A stretch of 64,000 bases of DNA from assembly GCA_036785325.1 (NCBI GenBank), contig JAXIVH010000142.1, positions 124,001-188,000 on the forward strand. The letters run 5' to 3'. Positions 1-12,339 of the stretch are shown here, one piece after another (position 1 is the stretch's first letter; the number at the start of each line of letters is the position of its first letter). A model generated the notes under the pieces. The model was not told where the DNA came from and ran no database searches. It saw only the letters and a program-made list of their open reading frames with translations. This DNA comes from Urophycis tenuis (Eukaryota; Chordata; Actinopteri; Gadiformes; Phycidae). Made by a program: the position numbers and the translations under genes.

Positions 1-352
1 GTGTCGGCAGCACCCATACCGCTGGTCCTCCCCGCACAGCCACAGGCCCCCTCCGTCCTGCTTCGTGGGCCATCCTGCAGCTGTCTCTGCAGTCATCGTG
101 TGTCAAAACCATTCAAACTTGTATATGGTAACATTTCAAAATGACACCAGCATAAATGAGGACCTTGCAATAGGTTGTGTGTTACATGACCCCCCTGGCA
201 TACAGCTGTATGTCTCTGTGAAGGTGGTTGTGAAGAACTGCATCCGGCTGAACAAGTACAAGTGCCGGTGAGGCAGCAACTCTCTCGAGGGGTTGCACGC
301 CCACCTGGTTAACGCCGTCCCTTCACAGCGATGTGGGATCATGCCGTTCCAA
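1..352 (+). pseudogene. Cassette exon copy 1 (left-truncated by window)
   Basis: This is the 3' part of the amplified exon; the window starts about 152 bp inside it. It carries the H-type variant (LHDPPG) and a TGA where open copies have CGA, directly after the residues NKYKC-R, so the transposase-like frame is closed at 269-271. The exon ends at 352 before GTAAGT. The near-identical partner is the copy at 8661-9164. Function is not known; see the copy at 2742 for the full description. Confidence 0.6.
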
Positions 353-362
353 GTAAGTGATT

Positions 363-365
<3 letters not shown>

Positions 366-407
<42 letters not shown>

Positions 408-460
408 GCGCATATATACACACACACACACACTTATATATACACACATATATATATATA
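366..460. repeat. CA/CG/TA alternating microsatellite, unit 1
   Basis: It starts 13 bp after the exon end, just inside the donor. Order: a CA run, a short CGCGCG, TATATA, CA, then a final TA run. 95 bp. Confidence 0.9.
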
Positions 461-646
461 CTTAAACATAGCTGACCCTTTTTTTCCCCCTTCTCGGGGA
501 TTATGCTCCCAGTTTTGATCTCGGACGTCTGGTCACTTATAGCATACAATAATATTCTATTACTGTTAAGCCAACTATGAATAATAAAACAGGCCAAAAC
601 ATGTGTCCTTTATCATAGCTACACGTGTTACAAAAAAAACGCGTGA

Positions 647-2554
647 ATTGAAAAGTTGAAGGTATGTTTTTAGCTGCTGGGTAGACTTCAGTCAACCTGA
701 CGCAGTTTTGTCTGTGAGCAACCAAATTGCTCGGGGATGGGCTCATTTTAAGCGGGGAAATCTAAGGTTCCCAACGGCGTATGGCAAGACTATATTGAGT
801 CATGGGTCGTTGAAATACTAAGCTAATTAATTTCTGTTCTTTATTGAAAGATTGATCTTAATTGAAACGTTGAAGGTATGTTTTTAGCTGCTGGGTAGAC
901 TTCAGTCAACCTGACGCAGTTTTGTCTGTGAGCAAGCAGACTGCTCGCGGATGGGCTCATTTTAAGCGGGGAAATCTAAGCTTTCCAACGGCGTATGGCA
1001 AGACTATATTGACTCATTGGTCGTTGAAATACTAAGCTAATTAATTTGTGTTCTGTAAGGAAAGATTGATGTTAATTGAAAAGTTGAAGGTATGTTTATA
1101 GCTGCTGGGTAGACTTCAGTCAACCTGACGCAGTTTTGTCTGTGAGCAACCAAATTGCTCGGGGATGGGCTCATTATAAGCGGGGAAATCTAAGCTTTCC
1201 AACGGCGTATGGCAAGACTATATTCACCAAAGGGTCGTTGAAATACTAAGCTAATTAATTTGTGTTCTGTAAGGAAAGATTGATGTTAATTGAAACGTTG
1301 AAGGTATGTTTTTAGCTGCTGGGTAGACTTCAGTCAACCTGACGCAGTTTAGTCTGTGATCAACAAGACTGCTCGCGGATGGGCTCATTTTAAGCGGGGA
1401 AATCTAAGCTTTCCAACGGCGTATGGCAAGACTATATCGACTCATGGGTCGTTGAAATACTAAGCTAATTAATTTGTGTTCTGTAAGGAAAGATTGATGT
1501 TAATTGAAACGTTGAAGGTATGTTTTTAGCTGCTGGGTAGACTTCAGTCAACCTGACGCAGTTTAGTCTGTGAGCAACCAAATTGCTCGGGGATGGGCTC
1601 ATTATAAGCGGGGAAATCTAAGCTTTCCAACGGCGTATGGCAAGACTATATTCACCAAAGGGTCGTTGAAATACTAAGCTAATTAATTTGTGTTCTGTAA
1701 GGAAAGATTGATGTTAATTGAAACGTTGAAGGTATGTTTTTAGCTGCTGGGTAGACTTCAGTCAACCTGACGCAGTTTAGTCTGTGATCAACCAGACTGC
1801 TCGCGGATGGGCTCATTTTAAGCGGGGAAATCTAAGCTTCCCAACGGCATATGGCAAGACTATATCGACTCATGGGTCGTTGAAATACTAAGCTAATTAA
1901 TTTGTGTTCTGTAAGGAAAGATTGATGTTAATTGAAACGTTGAAGGTATGTTTTTAGCTGCTGGGTAGACTTCAGTCAACCTGACGCAGTTTAGTCTGTG
2001 ATCAACCAGACTGCTCGCGGATGGGCTCATTTTAAGCGGGGAAATCTAAGCTTTCCAACGGCGTATGGCAAGACTATATTCACCAAAGGGTCGTTGAAAT
2101 ACTAAGCTAATTAATTTGTGTTCTGTAAGGAAAGATTGATGTTAATTGAAACGTTTAAGGTATGTTTTTAGCTGCTGGGTAGACTTCAGTCAACCTGACG
2201 CAGTTTAGTCTGTGATCAACCAGACTGCTCGCGGATGGGCTCATTTTAAGCGGGGAAATCTAAGCTTTCCAACGGCGTATGGCAAGACTATATTGACTCA
2301 TGGGTCGTTGAAATACTAAGCTAATTAATTTGTGTTCTGTAAGGAAAGATTGATGTTAATTGAAACGTTGAAGGTATGTCTTTAGCTGCTGTGTAGACTT
2401 CAGTCAACCTGACGCAGATTTGTCTGTGAGCAACCAAATTGCTCGGAGATGGGCTCATTTTAAACGGGGAAATCTAAGCTTTCCAACGACGTATGGCATG
2501 ACTATATTTGCCCATGGGTCGTCAAAATAATAAGCTGATTCATGTGTGTTCTGT
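647..2554. repeat. 214-bp minisatellite array, unit 1 (9 monomers)
   Basis: The motif GTTGAAGGTATG recurs at 655, 869, 1083 and 1297, exactly 214 bp apart. Monomers ending CACCAAAGG and GACTCATGG alternate in the middle, giving a 428-bp dimer. The first monomer (AAGGTTCCCAACGG, TTTCTGTTCTTTATTG) and the last monomer (GTATGTCTTTAGC, CGACGTATGGC, TTGCCCATGG) are distinct types that recur at the ends of most other arrays. Confidence 0.95.
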
Positions 2555-2741
2555 TGGCTGTGGAAAGAAAATAGCACACAAGTCATACCAAGTCACCTTT
2601 ATTTTTCAGTGATAAACATTAATAAATAAACAGTATGGACATTGTATAAACAGTTGTATAAAAAGTGTAAACGGTATGAACAGTGTTCTTATAAAAGATA
2701 TCAATATCAATACTGATCACGTGTGTATTTTATATTTCCAG
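2555..2741 (+). promoter_or_regulatory. 187-bp intron 3' flank with splice acceptor (representative)
   Basis: This segment lies between the last minisatellite monomer and the exon in every unit and is nearly invariant. It holds a run of imperfect TAAACAGT/TAAACGGT motifs, a TATAAAAG at 2690-2697, an E-box CACGTG at 2718-2723 and a pyrimidine-rich acceptor TATATTTCCAG ending at 2741. The acceptor reading is well supported because the conserved exon starts right after it. The TATA and E-box are only motif matches. Units at 40788 and 53290, and the one at 35569, have AAACAG where the others have AAACGG. Confidence 0.55.
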
Positions 2742-3245
2742 GTTATTTGTTGATGAGCCAGAGCCTGTGACTCCCACCAACCGGCCCGTTCAGCCCACTG
2801 CGTTGTCGTCCTCCACCCGGCCGAAGCCTCCTGCGCCCACCCGCCTCCAGCCGAGGCCTCCTGCTGCGTCAGCCTGTGGCCCGCCCGCCCCCTGTGTCGG
2901 CAGCACCCATACCGCTGGTCCTCCCCGCACAGCCACAGGCCCCCTCCGTCCTGCTTCGTGGGCCATCCTGCAGCTGTCTCTGCAGTCATCGTGTGTCAAA
3001 ACCATTCAAACTTGTATATGGTAACATTTCAAAATGACACCAGCATAAATGAGGACCTTGCAATAGGTTGTGTGTTACATGACCCCCCTGGCATACAGCT
3101 GTATGTCTCTGTGAAGGTGGTTGTGAAGAACTGCATCCGGCTGAACAAGTACAAGTGCCGGTGAGGCAGCAACTCTCTCGAGGGGTTGCACGCCCACCTG
3201 GTTAACGCCATCCCTTCACAGCGATGTGGGATCATGCCGTTCCAA
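2742..3245 (+). pseudogene. Cassette exon copy 2 (reference copy, stop in 3' half)
   Basis: The exon is 504 bp, flanked by an AG acceptor and a GTAAGT donor. The 5' half (2743-3024) reads as a Pro/Thr/Ser-rich low-complexity segment beginning LFVDEPEPVTPTNRP and ending at a TAA. The 3' half is open in another frame, about 2955-3161, beginning HPAAVSAVIVCQN, with motifs YMVTFQND, INEDLAIGCVL and VKNCIRLNKYKC, then TGA. Past the stop the frame continues RGSNSLEGLHAHLVN and IPSQRCGIMPFQ up to the donor. The pattern KYxCxRGxxSLEGxHxHL looks like the C-terminal part of a transposase-derived fish protein, with Glu of SLEG as a possible catalytic residue; this is recognition by eye and the family name is unknown. 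A second acceptor-like site, CTGTCTCTGCAG, lies inside and would start the exon with the 3' half only. The two halves cannot be read through in one frame. Confidence 0.6.
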
Positions 3246-3258
3246 GTAAGTGATTAAA

Positions 3259-3333
3259 ACACACACACACACACACACACGCGCATATATACACACACAC
3301 ACACGCATATATACACACACATATATATATATA
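3259..3333. repeat. CA/CG/TA alternating microsatellite, unit 2
   Basis: The shortest version (75 bp), shared in length with unit 6 at 12081. Confidence 0.9.
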
Positions 3334-3517
3334 CTTAAACATAGCTGACCCTTTTTTTCCCCCTTCTCGGGGATTATGCTCCCAGTTTTGATCTCGGACG
3401 TCTGGTCACTTATAGCATATAATAATATTCTATTACTGTTAAGCCAACTATGAATAATAAAACAGGCCAAAACATGTGTCCTTTATCATAGCTACACGTA
3501 TTACAAAAAAAACGTGT

Positions 3518-4999
3518 GAATTGAAAAGTTGAAGGTATGTTTTTAGCTGCTGGGTAGACTTCAGTCAACCTGACGCAGTTTAGTCTGTGATCAACCAAAT
3601 TGCTCGGGGATGGGCTCATTTTAAGCGGGGAAATCTAAGGTTCCCAACGGCGTATGGCAAGATTATATTGAGTCATGGGTCGTTGAAATACTAAGCTAAT
3701 TAATTTCTGTTCTTTATTGAAAGATTGATCTTAATTGAAACGTTGAAGGTATGTTTTTAGCTGCTGGGTAGACTTCAGTCAACCTGACGCAGTTTTGTCT
3801 GTGAGCAACCAGACTGCTCGCGGATGGGCTCATTTTAAGCGGGGAAATCTAAGCTTTCCAACGGCGTATGGCAAGACTATATTGACTCATGGGTCGTTGA
3901 AATACTAAGATAATTAATTTGTGTTCTGTAAGGAAAGATTGATGTTAATTGAAACGTTGAAGGTATGTTTTTAGCTGCTGGGTAGACTTCACTCAACCTG
4001 ACACAGTTTTGTCTGTGATCAACCAGACTGCTGGCGGATGGGCTCATTTTAAGCAGGGAAATCTAAGCTTTTCAACGGCGTATGGCAAGACTATATTGAC
4101 TCATGGGTCGTTTAAATACTAACCTAATTAATTTGTGTTCTGTAAGGAAAGATTGATGTTAATTGAAACGTTGAAGGTATGTCTTTAGCTGCTGTGTAGA
4201 CTTCAGTCAACCTGACGCAGATTTGTCTGTCAGCAACCAAATTGCTCGGGGATGGGCTCATTATAAGCGGGGAAATCTAAGCTTTCCAACGGCGTATGGC
4301 AAGACTATATTCACCAAAGGGCCGTTGAAATACTAAGCTAATTAATTTGTGTTCTGTAAGGAAAGATTGATGTTAATTGAAACGTTAAAGGTATGTTTTT
4401 AGCTGCTGGGTAGACTTCATTCAACCTGACGCAGTTTAGTCTGTGATCAACCAGACTGCTCGCGGATGGGCTCATTTTAAGCGGGGAAATCTAAGCTTTC
4501 CAAAGGCGTATGGCAAGACTATATTGACTCATGGGTCGTTGAAATACTAAGCTAATTAATTTGTGTTCTGTAAGGAAAGATTGATGTTAATTGAAACGTT
4601 GAAGGTATGTTTTTAGCTGCTGGGTAGACTTCAGTCAACCTGACGCAGTTTAGTCTGTGATCAACCAGACTGCTCGCGGATGGGCTCATTTTAAGCGGGG
4701 AAATCTAAGCTTTCCAACGGCGTATGGCAAGACTATATTCACTAAAGGGTCGTTGAAATACTAAGCTAATTCATTTGTGTTCTGTAAGGAAAGATTGATG
4801 TTAATTGAAACGTTGAAGGTATGTCTTTAGCTGCTGTGTAGACTTCAGTCAACCTGACGCAGATTTGTCTGTGAGCAACCAAATTGCTCGGAGATTGGCT
4901 CATTTTAAACGGGGAAATCTAAGCTCTCCAACGACGTATGGCATGACTATATTTGCCCATGGGTCGTCGAAATAATAAGCTGATTCATGTGTGTTCTGT
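3518..4999. repeat. 214-bp minisatellite array, unit 2 (7 monomers)
   Basis: Seven monomers with first- and last-type ends. It includes a monomer with the private variants CACTCAACCTGACACAG and TGCTGGCGG; the same seven-monomer order is found at 12340-13821. Confidence 0.95.
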
Positions 5000-5186
5000 T
5001 GGCTGTGGAAAGAAAATAGCACACAAGTCATACCAAGTCACCTTTATTTTTCAGTGATAAACATTAATAAATAAACAGTATGGACATTGTATAAACAGTT
5101 GTATAAAAAGTGTAAACGGTATGAACAGTGTTCTTATAAAAGATATCAATATCAATACTGATCACGTGTGTATTTTATATTTCCAG

Positions 5187-5690
5187 GTTATTTGTTGATG
5201 AGCCAGAGCCTGTGACTCCCACCAACCGGCCCGTTCAGCCCACTGCGTTGTCGTCCTCCACCCGGCCGAAGCCTCCTGCGCCCACCCGCCTCCAGCCGAG
5301 GCCTCCTGCTGCATCAGCCTGTGGCCCGCCCGCCCCCTGTGTCGGCAGCACCCATACCGCTGGTCCTCCCCGCACAGCCACAGGCCCCCTCCGTCCTGCT
5401 TCGTGGGCCATCCTGCAGCTGTCTCTGCAGTCATCGTGTGTCAAAACCATTCAAACTTGTATATGGTAACATTTCAAAATGACACCAGCATAAATGAGGA
5501 CCTTGCAATAGGTTGTGTGTTACAGGACCCCCCTGGCATACAGCTGTATGTCTCTGTGAAGGTGGTTGTGAAGAACTGCATCCGGCTGAACAAGTACAAG
5601 TGCCGGCGAGGCAGCAACTCTCTCGAGGGGTTGCACGCCCACCTGGTTAACGCCATCCCTTCACAGCGATATGGGATCATGCCGTTCCAA
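5187..5690 (+). CDS. Cassette exon copy 3 (open 3' half)
   Basis: The 3' half is open to the donor: CGA (Arg) replaces TGA, the variant is Q-type (LQDPPG), and the end reads SQRYGIMPFQ. The 5' half still closes with TAA in its own frame, so the two halves are not one reading frame. Whether it is ever spliced into a transcript is unknown. Confidence 0.5.
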
Positions 5691-5702
5691 GTAAGTGATT
5701 AA

Positions 5703-5703
<1 letters not shown>

Positions 5704-5757
<54 letters not shown>

Positions 5758-5822
5758 GCGCGCGCGCATATATACACACACACACACACACTCGCATATA
5801 TACACACACATATATATATATA
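5704..5822. repeat. CA/CG/TA alternating microsatellite, unit 3
   Basis: 119 bp, with an interrupting CAAACA and a (CG)5 core. The same CAAACA interruption occurs in units 4 and 7, which marks them as close relatives. Confidence 0.9.
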
Positions 5823-6006
5823 CTTAAACATAGCTGACCCTTTTTTTCCCCCTTCTCGGGGATTATGCTCCCAGGTTTGATCTCGGACGTCTGGTCACTT
5901 ATAGCATATAATAATATTCTATTACTGTTAAGCCAACTATGAATAATAAAACAGGCCAAAACATGTGTCCTTTATCAGAGCTACGCGTATTACAAAAAAA
6001 ACGCGT

Positions 6007-7060
6007 GAATTGAAAAGTTGAAGGTATGTTTTTAGCTGCTGGGTAGACTTCAGTCAACCTGACGCAGTTTAGTCTGTGATCAACCAGACTGCTCGCGGAT
6101 GGGCTCATTTTAAGCGGGGAAATCTAAGCTTTCCAACGGCGTATGGCAAGTCTATATTCACTAAAGGGTCGTTGAAATACTAAGCTAATTCATTTGTGTT
6201 CTGTAAGGAAAGATTGATGTTAATTGAAACGTTGAAGGTATGTCTTTAGCTGCTGTGTAGACTTCAGTCAACCTGACGCAGTTTTGTCTGTGAGCAAGCA
6301 GACTGCTCGCGGATGGTCTCATTTTAAGCGGGGAAATCTAAGCTTTCCAACGGCGTATGGCAAGACTATATTAACTCATTGGTCGTTGAAATACTAAGCT
6401 AATTAATTTGTGTTCTGTAAGGAAAGATTGATGTTAATTGAAACGTTGAAGGTATGTTTTTAGCTGCTGGGTAGACTTCAGTCAACCTGACGCAGTTTAG
6501 TCTGTGATCAACCAGACTGCTCGCGGATGGGCTCATTTTAAGCGGGGAAATCTAAGCTTTCCAACGGCGTATGGCAAGACTATATTGACTCATGGGTCAT
6601 TGAAATACTAAGCTAATTAATTTGTGTTCTGTAAGGAAAGATTGATGTTAATTGAAACGTTGAAGGTATGTTTTTAGCTGCTGGGTAGACTTCAGTCAAC
6701 CTGACGCAGTTTAGTCTGTGATCAACCAGACTGCTCGCGGATGGGCTCATTTTAAGCGGGGAAATCTAAGCTTTCCAACGGCGTATGGCAAGACTATATT
6801 CACTAAAGGGTCGTTGAAATACTAAGCTAATTCATTTGTGTTCTGTAAGGAAAGATTGATGTTAATTGAAACGTTGAAGGTATGTCTTTAGCTGCTGTGT
6901 AGACTTCAGTCAACCTGACGCAGATTTGTCTGTGAGCAACCAAATTGCTCGGAGATTGGCTCATTTTAAACGGGGAAATCTAAGCTCTCCAACGACGTAT
7001 GGCATGACTATATTTGCCCATGGGTCGTCGAAATAATAAGCTGATTCATGTGTGTTCTGT
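6007..7060. repeat. 214-bp minisatellite array, unit 3 (5 monomers)
   Basis: Five monomers. The first lacks the usual first-type AAGGTTCCC variant and contains GGCAAGTCTATATTC, as in units 4 and 7. A CTTTAGCTGCTGTGTAG (last-type) start also occurs internally at about 6240, which suggests a past junction between two arrays. Confidence 0.9.
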
Positions 7061-7247
7061 TGGCTGTGGAAAGAAAATAGCACACAAGTCATACCAAGTC
7101 ACCTTTATTTTTCAGTGATAAACATTAATAAATAAACAGTATGGACATTGTATAAACAGTTGTATAAAAAGTGTAAACGGTATGAACAGTGTTCTTATAA
7201 AAGATATCAATATCAATACTGATCACGTGTGTATTTTATATTTCCAG

Positions 7248-7751
7248 GTTATTTGTTGATGAGCCAGAGCCTGTGACTCCCACCAACCGGCCCGTTCAGC
7301 CCACTGCGTTGTCGTCCTCCACCCGGCCGAAGCCTCCTGCGCCCACCCGCCTCCAGCCGAGGCCTCCTGCTGCATCAGCCTGTGGCCCGCCCGCCCCCTG
7401 TGTCGGCAGCACCCATACCGCTGGTCCTCCCCGCACAGCCACAGGCCCCCTCCGTCCTGCTTCGTGGGCCATCCTGCAGCTGTCTCTGCAGTCATCGTGT
7501 GTCAAAACCATTCAAACTTGTATATGGTAACATTTCAAAATGACACCAGCATAAATGAGGACCTTGCAATAGGTTGTGTGTTACAGGACCCCCCTGGCAT
7601 ACAGCTGTATGTCTCTGTGAAGGTGGTTGTGAAGAACTGCATCCGGCTGAACAAGTACAAGTGCCGGCGAGGCAGCAACTCTCTCGAGGGGTTGCACGCC
7701 CACCTGGTTAACGCCATCCCTTCACAGCGATATGGGATCATGCCGTTCCAA
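7248..7751 (+). CDS. Cassette exon copy 4 (open 3' half)
   Basis: By eye identical in translation to the copy at 5187: Q-type, CGA, RYGIM end. The flanking tract and spacer also match that copy, so this is a recent duplicate. Confidence 0.5.
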
Positions 7752-7763
7752 GTAAGTGATTAA

Positions 7764-7764
<1 letters not shown>

Positions 7765-7816
<52 letters not shown>

Positions 7817-7877
7817 GCGCGCGCATATATACACACACACACACACTCGCATATATACACACACATATATATATATA
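7765..7877. repeat. CA/CG/TA alternating microsatellite, unit 4
   Basis: 113 bp, with the CAAACA interruption and (CG)4. Confidence 0.9.
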
Positions 7878-8061
7878 CTTAAACATAGCTGACCCTTTTT
7901 TTCCCCCTTCTCGGGGATTATGCTCCCAGGTTTGATCTCGGACGTCTGGTCACTTATAGCATATAATAATATTCTATTACTGTTAAGCCAACTATGAATA
8001 ATAAAACAGGCCAAAACATGTGTCCTTTATCAGAGCTACGCGTATTACAAAAAAAACGCGT

Positions 8062-8473
8062 GAATTGAAAAGTTGAAGGTATGTTTTTAGCTGCTGGGTA
8101 GACTTCAGTCAACCTGACGCAGTTTAGTCTGTGATCAACCAGACTGCTCGCGGATGGGCTCATTTTAAGCGGGGAAATCTAAGCTTTCCAACGGCGTATG
8201 GCAAGTCTATATTCACTAAAGGGTCGTTGAAATACTAAGCTAATTCATTTGTGTTCTGTAAGGAAAGATTGATGTTAATTGAAACGTTGAAGGTATGTCT
8301 TTAGCTGCTGTGTAGACTTCAGTCAACCTGACGCAGATTTGTCTGTGAGCAACCAAATTTCTCGGAGATGGGCTCATTTTAAACGGGGAAATCTAAGCTT
8401 TCCAACGACGTATGGCATGACTATATTTGCCCATGGGTCGTCGAAATAATAAGATGATTCATGTGTGTTCTGT
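8062..8473. repeat. 214-bp minisatellite array, unit 4 (2 monomers)
   Basis: Only a GGCAAGTCTATATTC-type first monomer and the conserved last-type monomer remain. Matches the two monomers to the right of the LINE at 18248-18659. Confidence 0.95.
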
Positions 8474-8660
8474 TGGCTGTGGAAAGAAAATAGCACACAA
8501 GTCATACCAAGTCACCTTTATTTTTCAGTGATAAACATTAATAAATAAACAGTATGGACATTGTATAAACAGTTGTATAAAAAGTGTAAACGGTATGAAC
8601 AGTGTTCTTATAAAAGATATCAATATCAATACTGATCACGTGTGTATTTTATATTTCCAG

Positions 8661-9164
8661 GTTATTTGTTGATGAGCCAGAGCCTGTGACTCCCACCAAC
8701 CGGCCTGTTCAGCCCACTGCGTTGTCGTCCTCCACCCGGCCGAAGCCTCCTGCGCCCACCCGCCTCCAGCCGAGGCCTCCTGCTGCATCAGCCTGTGGCC
8801 CGCCCGCCCCCTGTGTCGGCAGCACCCATACCGCTGGTCCTCCCCGCACAGCCACAGGCCCCCTCCGTCCTGCTTCGTGGGCCATCCTGCAGCTGTCTCT
8901 GCAGTCATCGTGTGTCAAAACCATTCAAACTTGTATATGGTAACATTTCAAAATGACACCAGCATAAATGAGGACCTTGCAATAGGTTGTGTGTTACATG
9001 ACCCCCCTGGCATACAGCTGTATGTCTCTGTGAAGGTGGTTGTGAAGAACTGCATCCGGCTGAACAAGTACAAGTGCCGGTGAGGCAGCAACTCTCTCGA
9101 GGGGTTGCACGCCCACCTGGTTAACGCCGTCCCTTCACAGCGATGTGGGATCATGCCGTTCCAA
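8661..9164 (+). pseudogene. Cassette exon copy 5 (stop in 3' half)
   Basis: H-type with TGA after NKYKCR, ending QRCGIM. It has a silent CGGCCTGTT for CGGCCCGTT in the Pro-rich half and the GCATCA variant. The 3' half and all downstream sequence match copy 1, so copies 1-2 and 5-6 form a duplicated pair. Confidence 0.6.
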
Positions 9165-9174
9165 GTAAGTGATT

Positions 9175-9177
<3 letters not shown>

Positions 9178-9229
<52 letters not shown>

Positions 9230-9282
9230 GCTTATATACACACACACACACACTTATATATACACACATATATATATATATA
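9178..9282. repeat. CA/CG/TA alternating microsatellite, unit 5
   Basis: 105 bp; about 10 bp longer than its partner at 366. Confidence 0.9.
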
Positions 9283-9466
9283 CTTAAACATAGCTGACCC
9301 TTTTTTTCCCCCTTCTCGGGGATTATGCTCCCAGTTTTGATCTCGGACGTCTGGTCACTTATAGCATACAATAATATTCTATTACTGTTAAGCCAACTAT
9401 GAATAATAAAACAGGCCAAAAAATGTGTCCTTTATCATAGCTACACGTGTTACAAAAAAAACGCGT

Positions 9467-11376
9467 GAATTGAAAAGTTGAAGGTATGTTTTTAGCTGCT
9501 GGGTAGACTTCAGTCAACCTGACGCAGTTTTGTCTGTGAGCAACCAAATTGCTCGGGGATGGGCTCATTTTAAGCGGGGAAATCTAAGGTTCCCAACGGC
9601 GTATGGCAAGACTATATTGAGTCATGGGTCGTTGAAATACTAAGCTAATTAATTTCTGTTCTTTATTGAAAGATTGATCTTAATTGAAACGTTGAAGGTA
9701 TGTTTTTAGCTGCTGGGTAGACTTCAGTCAACCTGACGCAGTTTTGTCTGTGAGCAAGCAGACTGCTCGCGGATGGGCTCATTTTAAGCGGGGAAATCTA
9801 AGCTTTCCAACGGCGTATGGCAAGACTATATTGACTCATTGGTCGTTGAAATACTAAGCTAATTAATTTGTGTTCTGTAAGGAAAGATTGATGTTAATTG
9901 AAACGTTGAAGGTATGTTTTTAGCTGCTGGGTAGACTTCAGTCAACCTGACGCAGTTTTGTCTGTGAGCAACCAAATTGCTCGGGGATGGGCTCATTATA
10001 AGCGGGGAAATCTAAGCTTTCCAACGGCGTATGGCAAGACTATATTCACCAAAGGGTCGTTGAAATACTAAGCTAATTAATTTGTGTTCTGTAAGGAAAG
10101 ATTGATGTTAATTGAAACGTTGAAGGTATGTTTTTAGCTGCTGGGTAGACTTCAGTCAACCTGACGCAGTTTAGTCTGTGATCAACCAGACTGCTCGCGG
10201 ATGGGCTCATTTTAAGCGGGGAAATCTAAGCTTTCCAACGGCGTATGGCAAGACTATATCGACTCATGGGTCGTTGAAATACTAAGCTAATTAATTTGTG
10301 TTCTGTAAGGAAAGATTGATGTTAATTGAAACGTTGAAGGTATGTTTTTAGCTGCTGGGTAGACTTCAGTCAACCTGACGCAGTTTAGTCTGTGAGCAAC
10401 CAAATTGCTCGGGGATGGGCTCATTATAAGCGGGGAAATCTAAGCTTTCCAACGGCGTATGGCAAGACTATATTCACCAAAGGGTCGTTGAAATACTAAG
10501 CTAATTAATTTGTGTTCTGTAAGGAAAGATTGATGTTAATTGAAACGTTGAAGGTATGTTTTTAGCTGCTGGGTAGACTTCAGTCAACCTGACGCAGTTT
10601 AGTCTGTGATCAACCAGACTGCTCGCGGATGGGCTCATTTTAAGCGGGGAAATCTAAGCTTCCCAACGGCGTATGGCAAGACTATATCGACTCATGGGTC
10701 GTTGAAATACTAAGCTAATTAATTTGTGTTCTGTAAGGAAAGATTGATGTTAATTGAAACGTTGAAGGTATGTTTTTAGCTGCTGGGTAGACTTCAGTCA
10801 ACCTGACGCAGTTTAGTCTGTGATCAACCAGACTGCTCGCGGATGGGCTCATTTTAAGCGGGGAAATCTAAGCTTTCCAACGGCGTATGGCAAGACTATA
10901 TTCACCAAAGGGTCGTTGAAATACTAAGCTAATTAATTTGTGTTCTGTAAGGAAAGATTGATGTTAATTGAAACGTTTAAGGTATGTTTTTAGCTGCTGG
11001 GTAGACTTCAGTCAACCTGACGCAGTTTAGTCTGTGATCAACCAGACTGCTCGCGGATGGGCTCATTTTAAGCGGGGAAATCTAAGCTTTCCAACGGCGT
11101 ATGGCAAGACTATATTGACTCATGGGTCGTTGAAATACTAAGCTAATTAATTTGTGTTCTGTAAGGAAAGATTGATGTTAATTGAAACGTTGAAGGTATG
11201 TCTTTAGCTGCTGTGTAGACTTCAGTCAACCTGACGCAGATTTGTCTGTGAGCAACCAAATTGCTCGGAGATGGGCTCATTTTAAACGGGGAAATCTAAG
11301 CTTTCCAACGACGTATGGCATGACTATATTTGCCCATGGGTCGTCAAAATAATAAGCTGATTCATGTGTGTTCTGT
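9467..11376. repeat. 214-bp minisatellite array, unit 5 (9 monomers)
   Basis: Same nine-monomer order as the array at 647-2554, including AAACGTTTAAGG at the eighth monomer. Confidence 0.95.
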
Positions 11377-11563
11377 TGGCTGTGGAAAGAAGATAGCACA
11401 CAAGTCATACCAAGTCACCTTTATTTTTCAGTGATAAACATTAATAAATAAACAGTATGGACATTGTATAAACAGTTGTATAAAAAGTGTAAACGGTATG
11501 AACAGTGTTCTTATAAAAGATATCAATATCAATACTGATCACGTGTGTATTTTATATTTCCAG

Positions 11564-12067
11564 GTTATTTGTTGATGAGCCAGAGCCTGTGACTCCCACC
11601 AACCGGCCCGTTCAGCCCACTGCGTTGTCGTCCTCCACCCGGCCGAAGCCTCCTGCGCCCACCCGCCTCCAGCCGAGGCCTCCTGCTGCGTCAGCCTGTG
11701 GCCCGCCCGCCCCCTGTGTCGGCAGCACCCATACCGCTGGTCCTCCCCGCACAGCCACAGGCCCCCTCCGTCCTGCTTCGTGGGCCATCCTGCAGCTGTC
11801 TCTGCAGTCATCGTGTGTCAAAACCATTCAAACTTGTATATGGTAACATTTCAAAATGACACCAGCATAAATGAGGACCTTGCAATAGGTTGTGTGTTAC
11901 ATGACCCCCCTGGCATACAGCTGTATGTCTCTGTGAAGGTGGTTGTGAAGAACTGCATCCGGCTGAACAAGTACAAGTGCCGGTGAGGCAGCAACTCTCT
12001 CGAGGGGTTGCACGCCCACCTGGTTAACGCCATCCCTTCACAGCGATGTGGGATCATGCCGTTCCAA
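11564..12067 (+). pseudogene. Cassette exon copy 6 (stop in 3' half)
   Basis: Translation equals that of copy 2 in both halves (H-type, TGA, QRCGIM). It lies exactly 8822 bp to the right of that copy. Confidence 0.6.
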
Positions 12068-12080
12068 GTAAGTGATTAAA

Positions 12081-12155
12081 ACACACACACACACACACAC
12101 ACGCGCATATATACACACACACACACGCATATATACACACACATATATATATATA
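12081..12155. repeat. CA/CG/TA alternating microsatellite, unit 6
   Basis: 75 bp, same structure and length as at 3259. Confidence 0.9.
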
Positions 12156-12339
12156 CTTAAACATAGCTGACCCTTTTTTTCCCCCTTCTCGGGGATTATG
12201 CTCCCAGTTTTGATCTCGGACGTCTGGTCACTTATAGCATATAATAATATTCTATTACTGTTAAGCCAACTATGAATAATAAAACAGGCCAAAACATGTG
12301 TCCTTTATCATAGCTACACGTATTACAAAAAAAACGTGT

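Noticed and set aside
361..597. Minus-strand frames with Cys-Val runs over the CA tracts
   Set aside because: Simple repeat translation.
647..2554. CRISPR-like array
   Set aside because: Monomers are directly adjacent 214-bp repeats with no unique spacers, in eukaryotic DNA.
2690..2697. TATAAAAG as a true promoter in every unit
   Set aside because: It lies just upstream of a good splice acceptor; the intron reading explains the segment better and no start-site evidence exists.
3410..3619. 69-codon minus-strand frame repeated in most units
   Set aside because: It overlaps the spacer and first minisatellite monomer, with no domain; conservation follows from copying.
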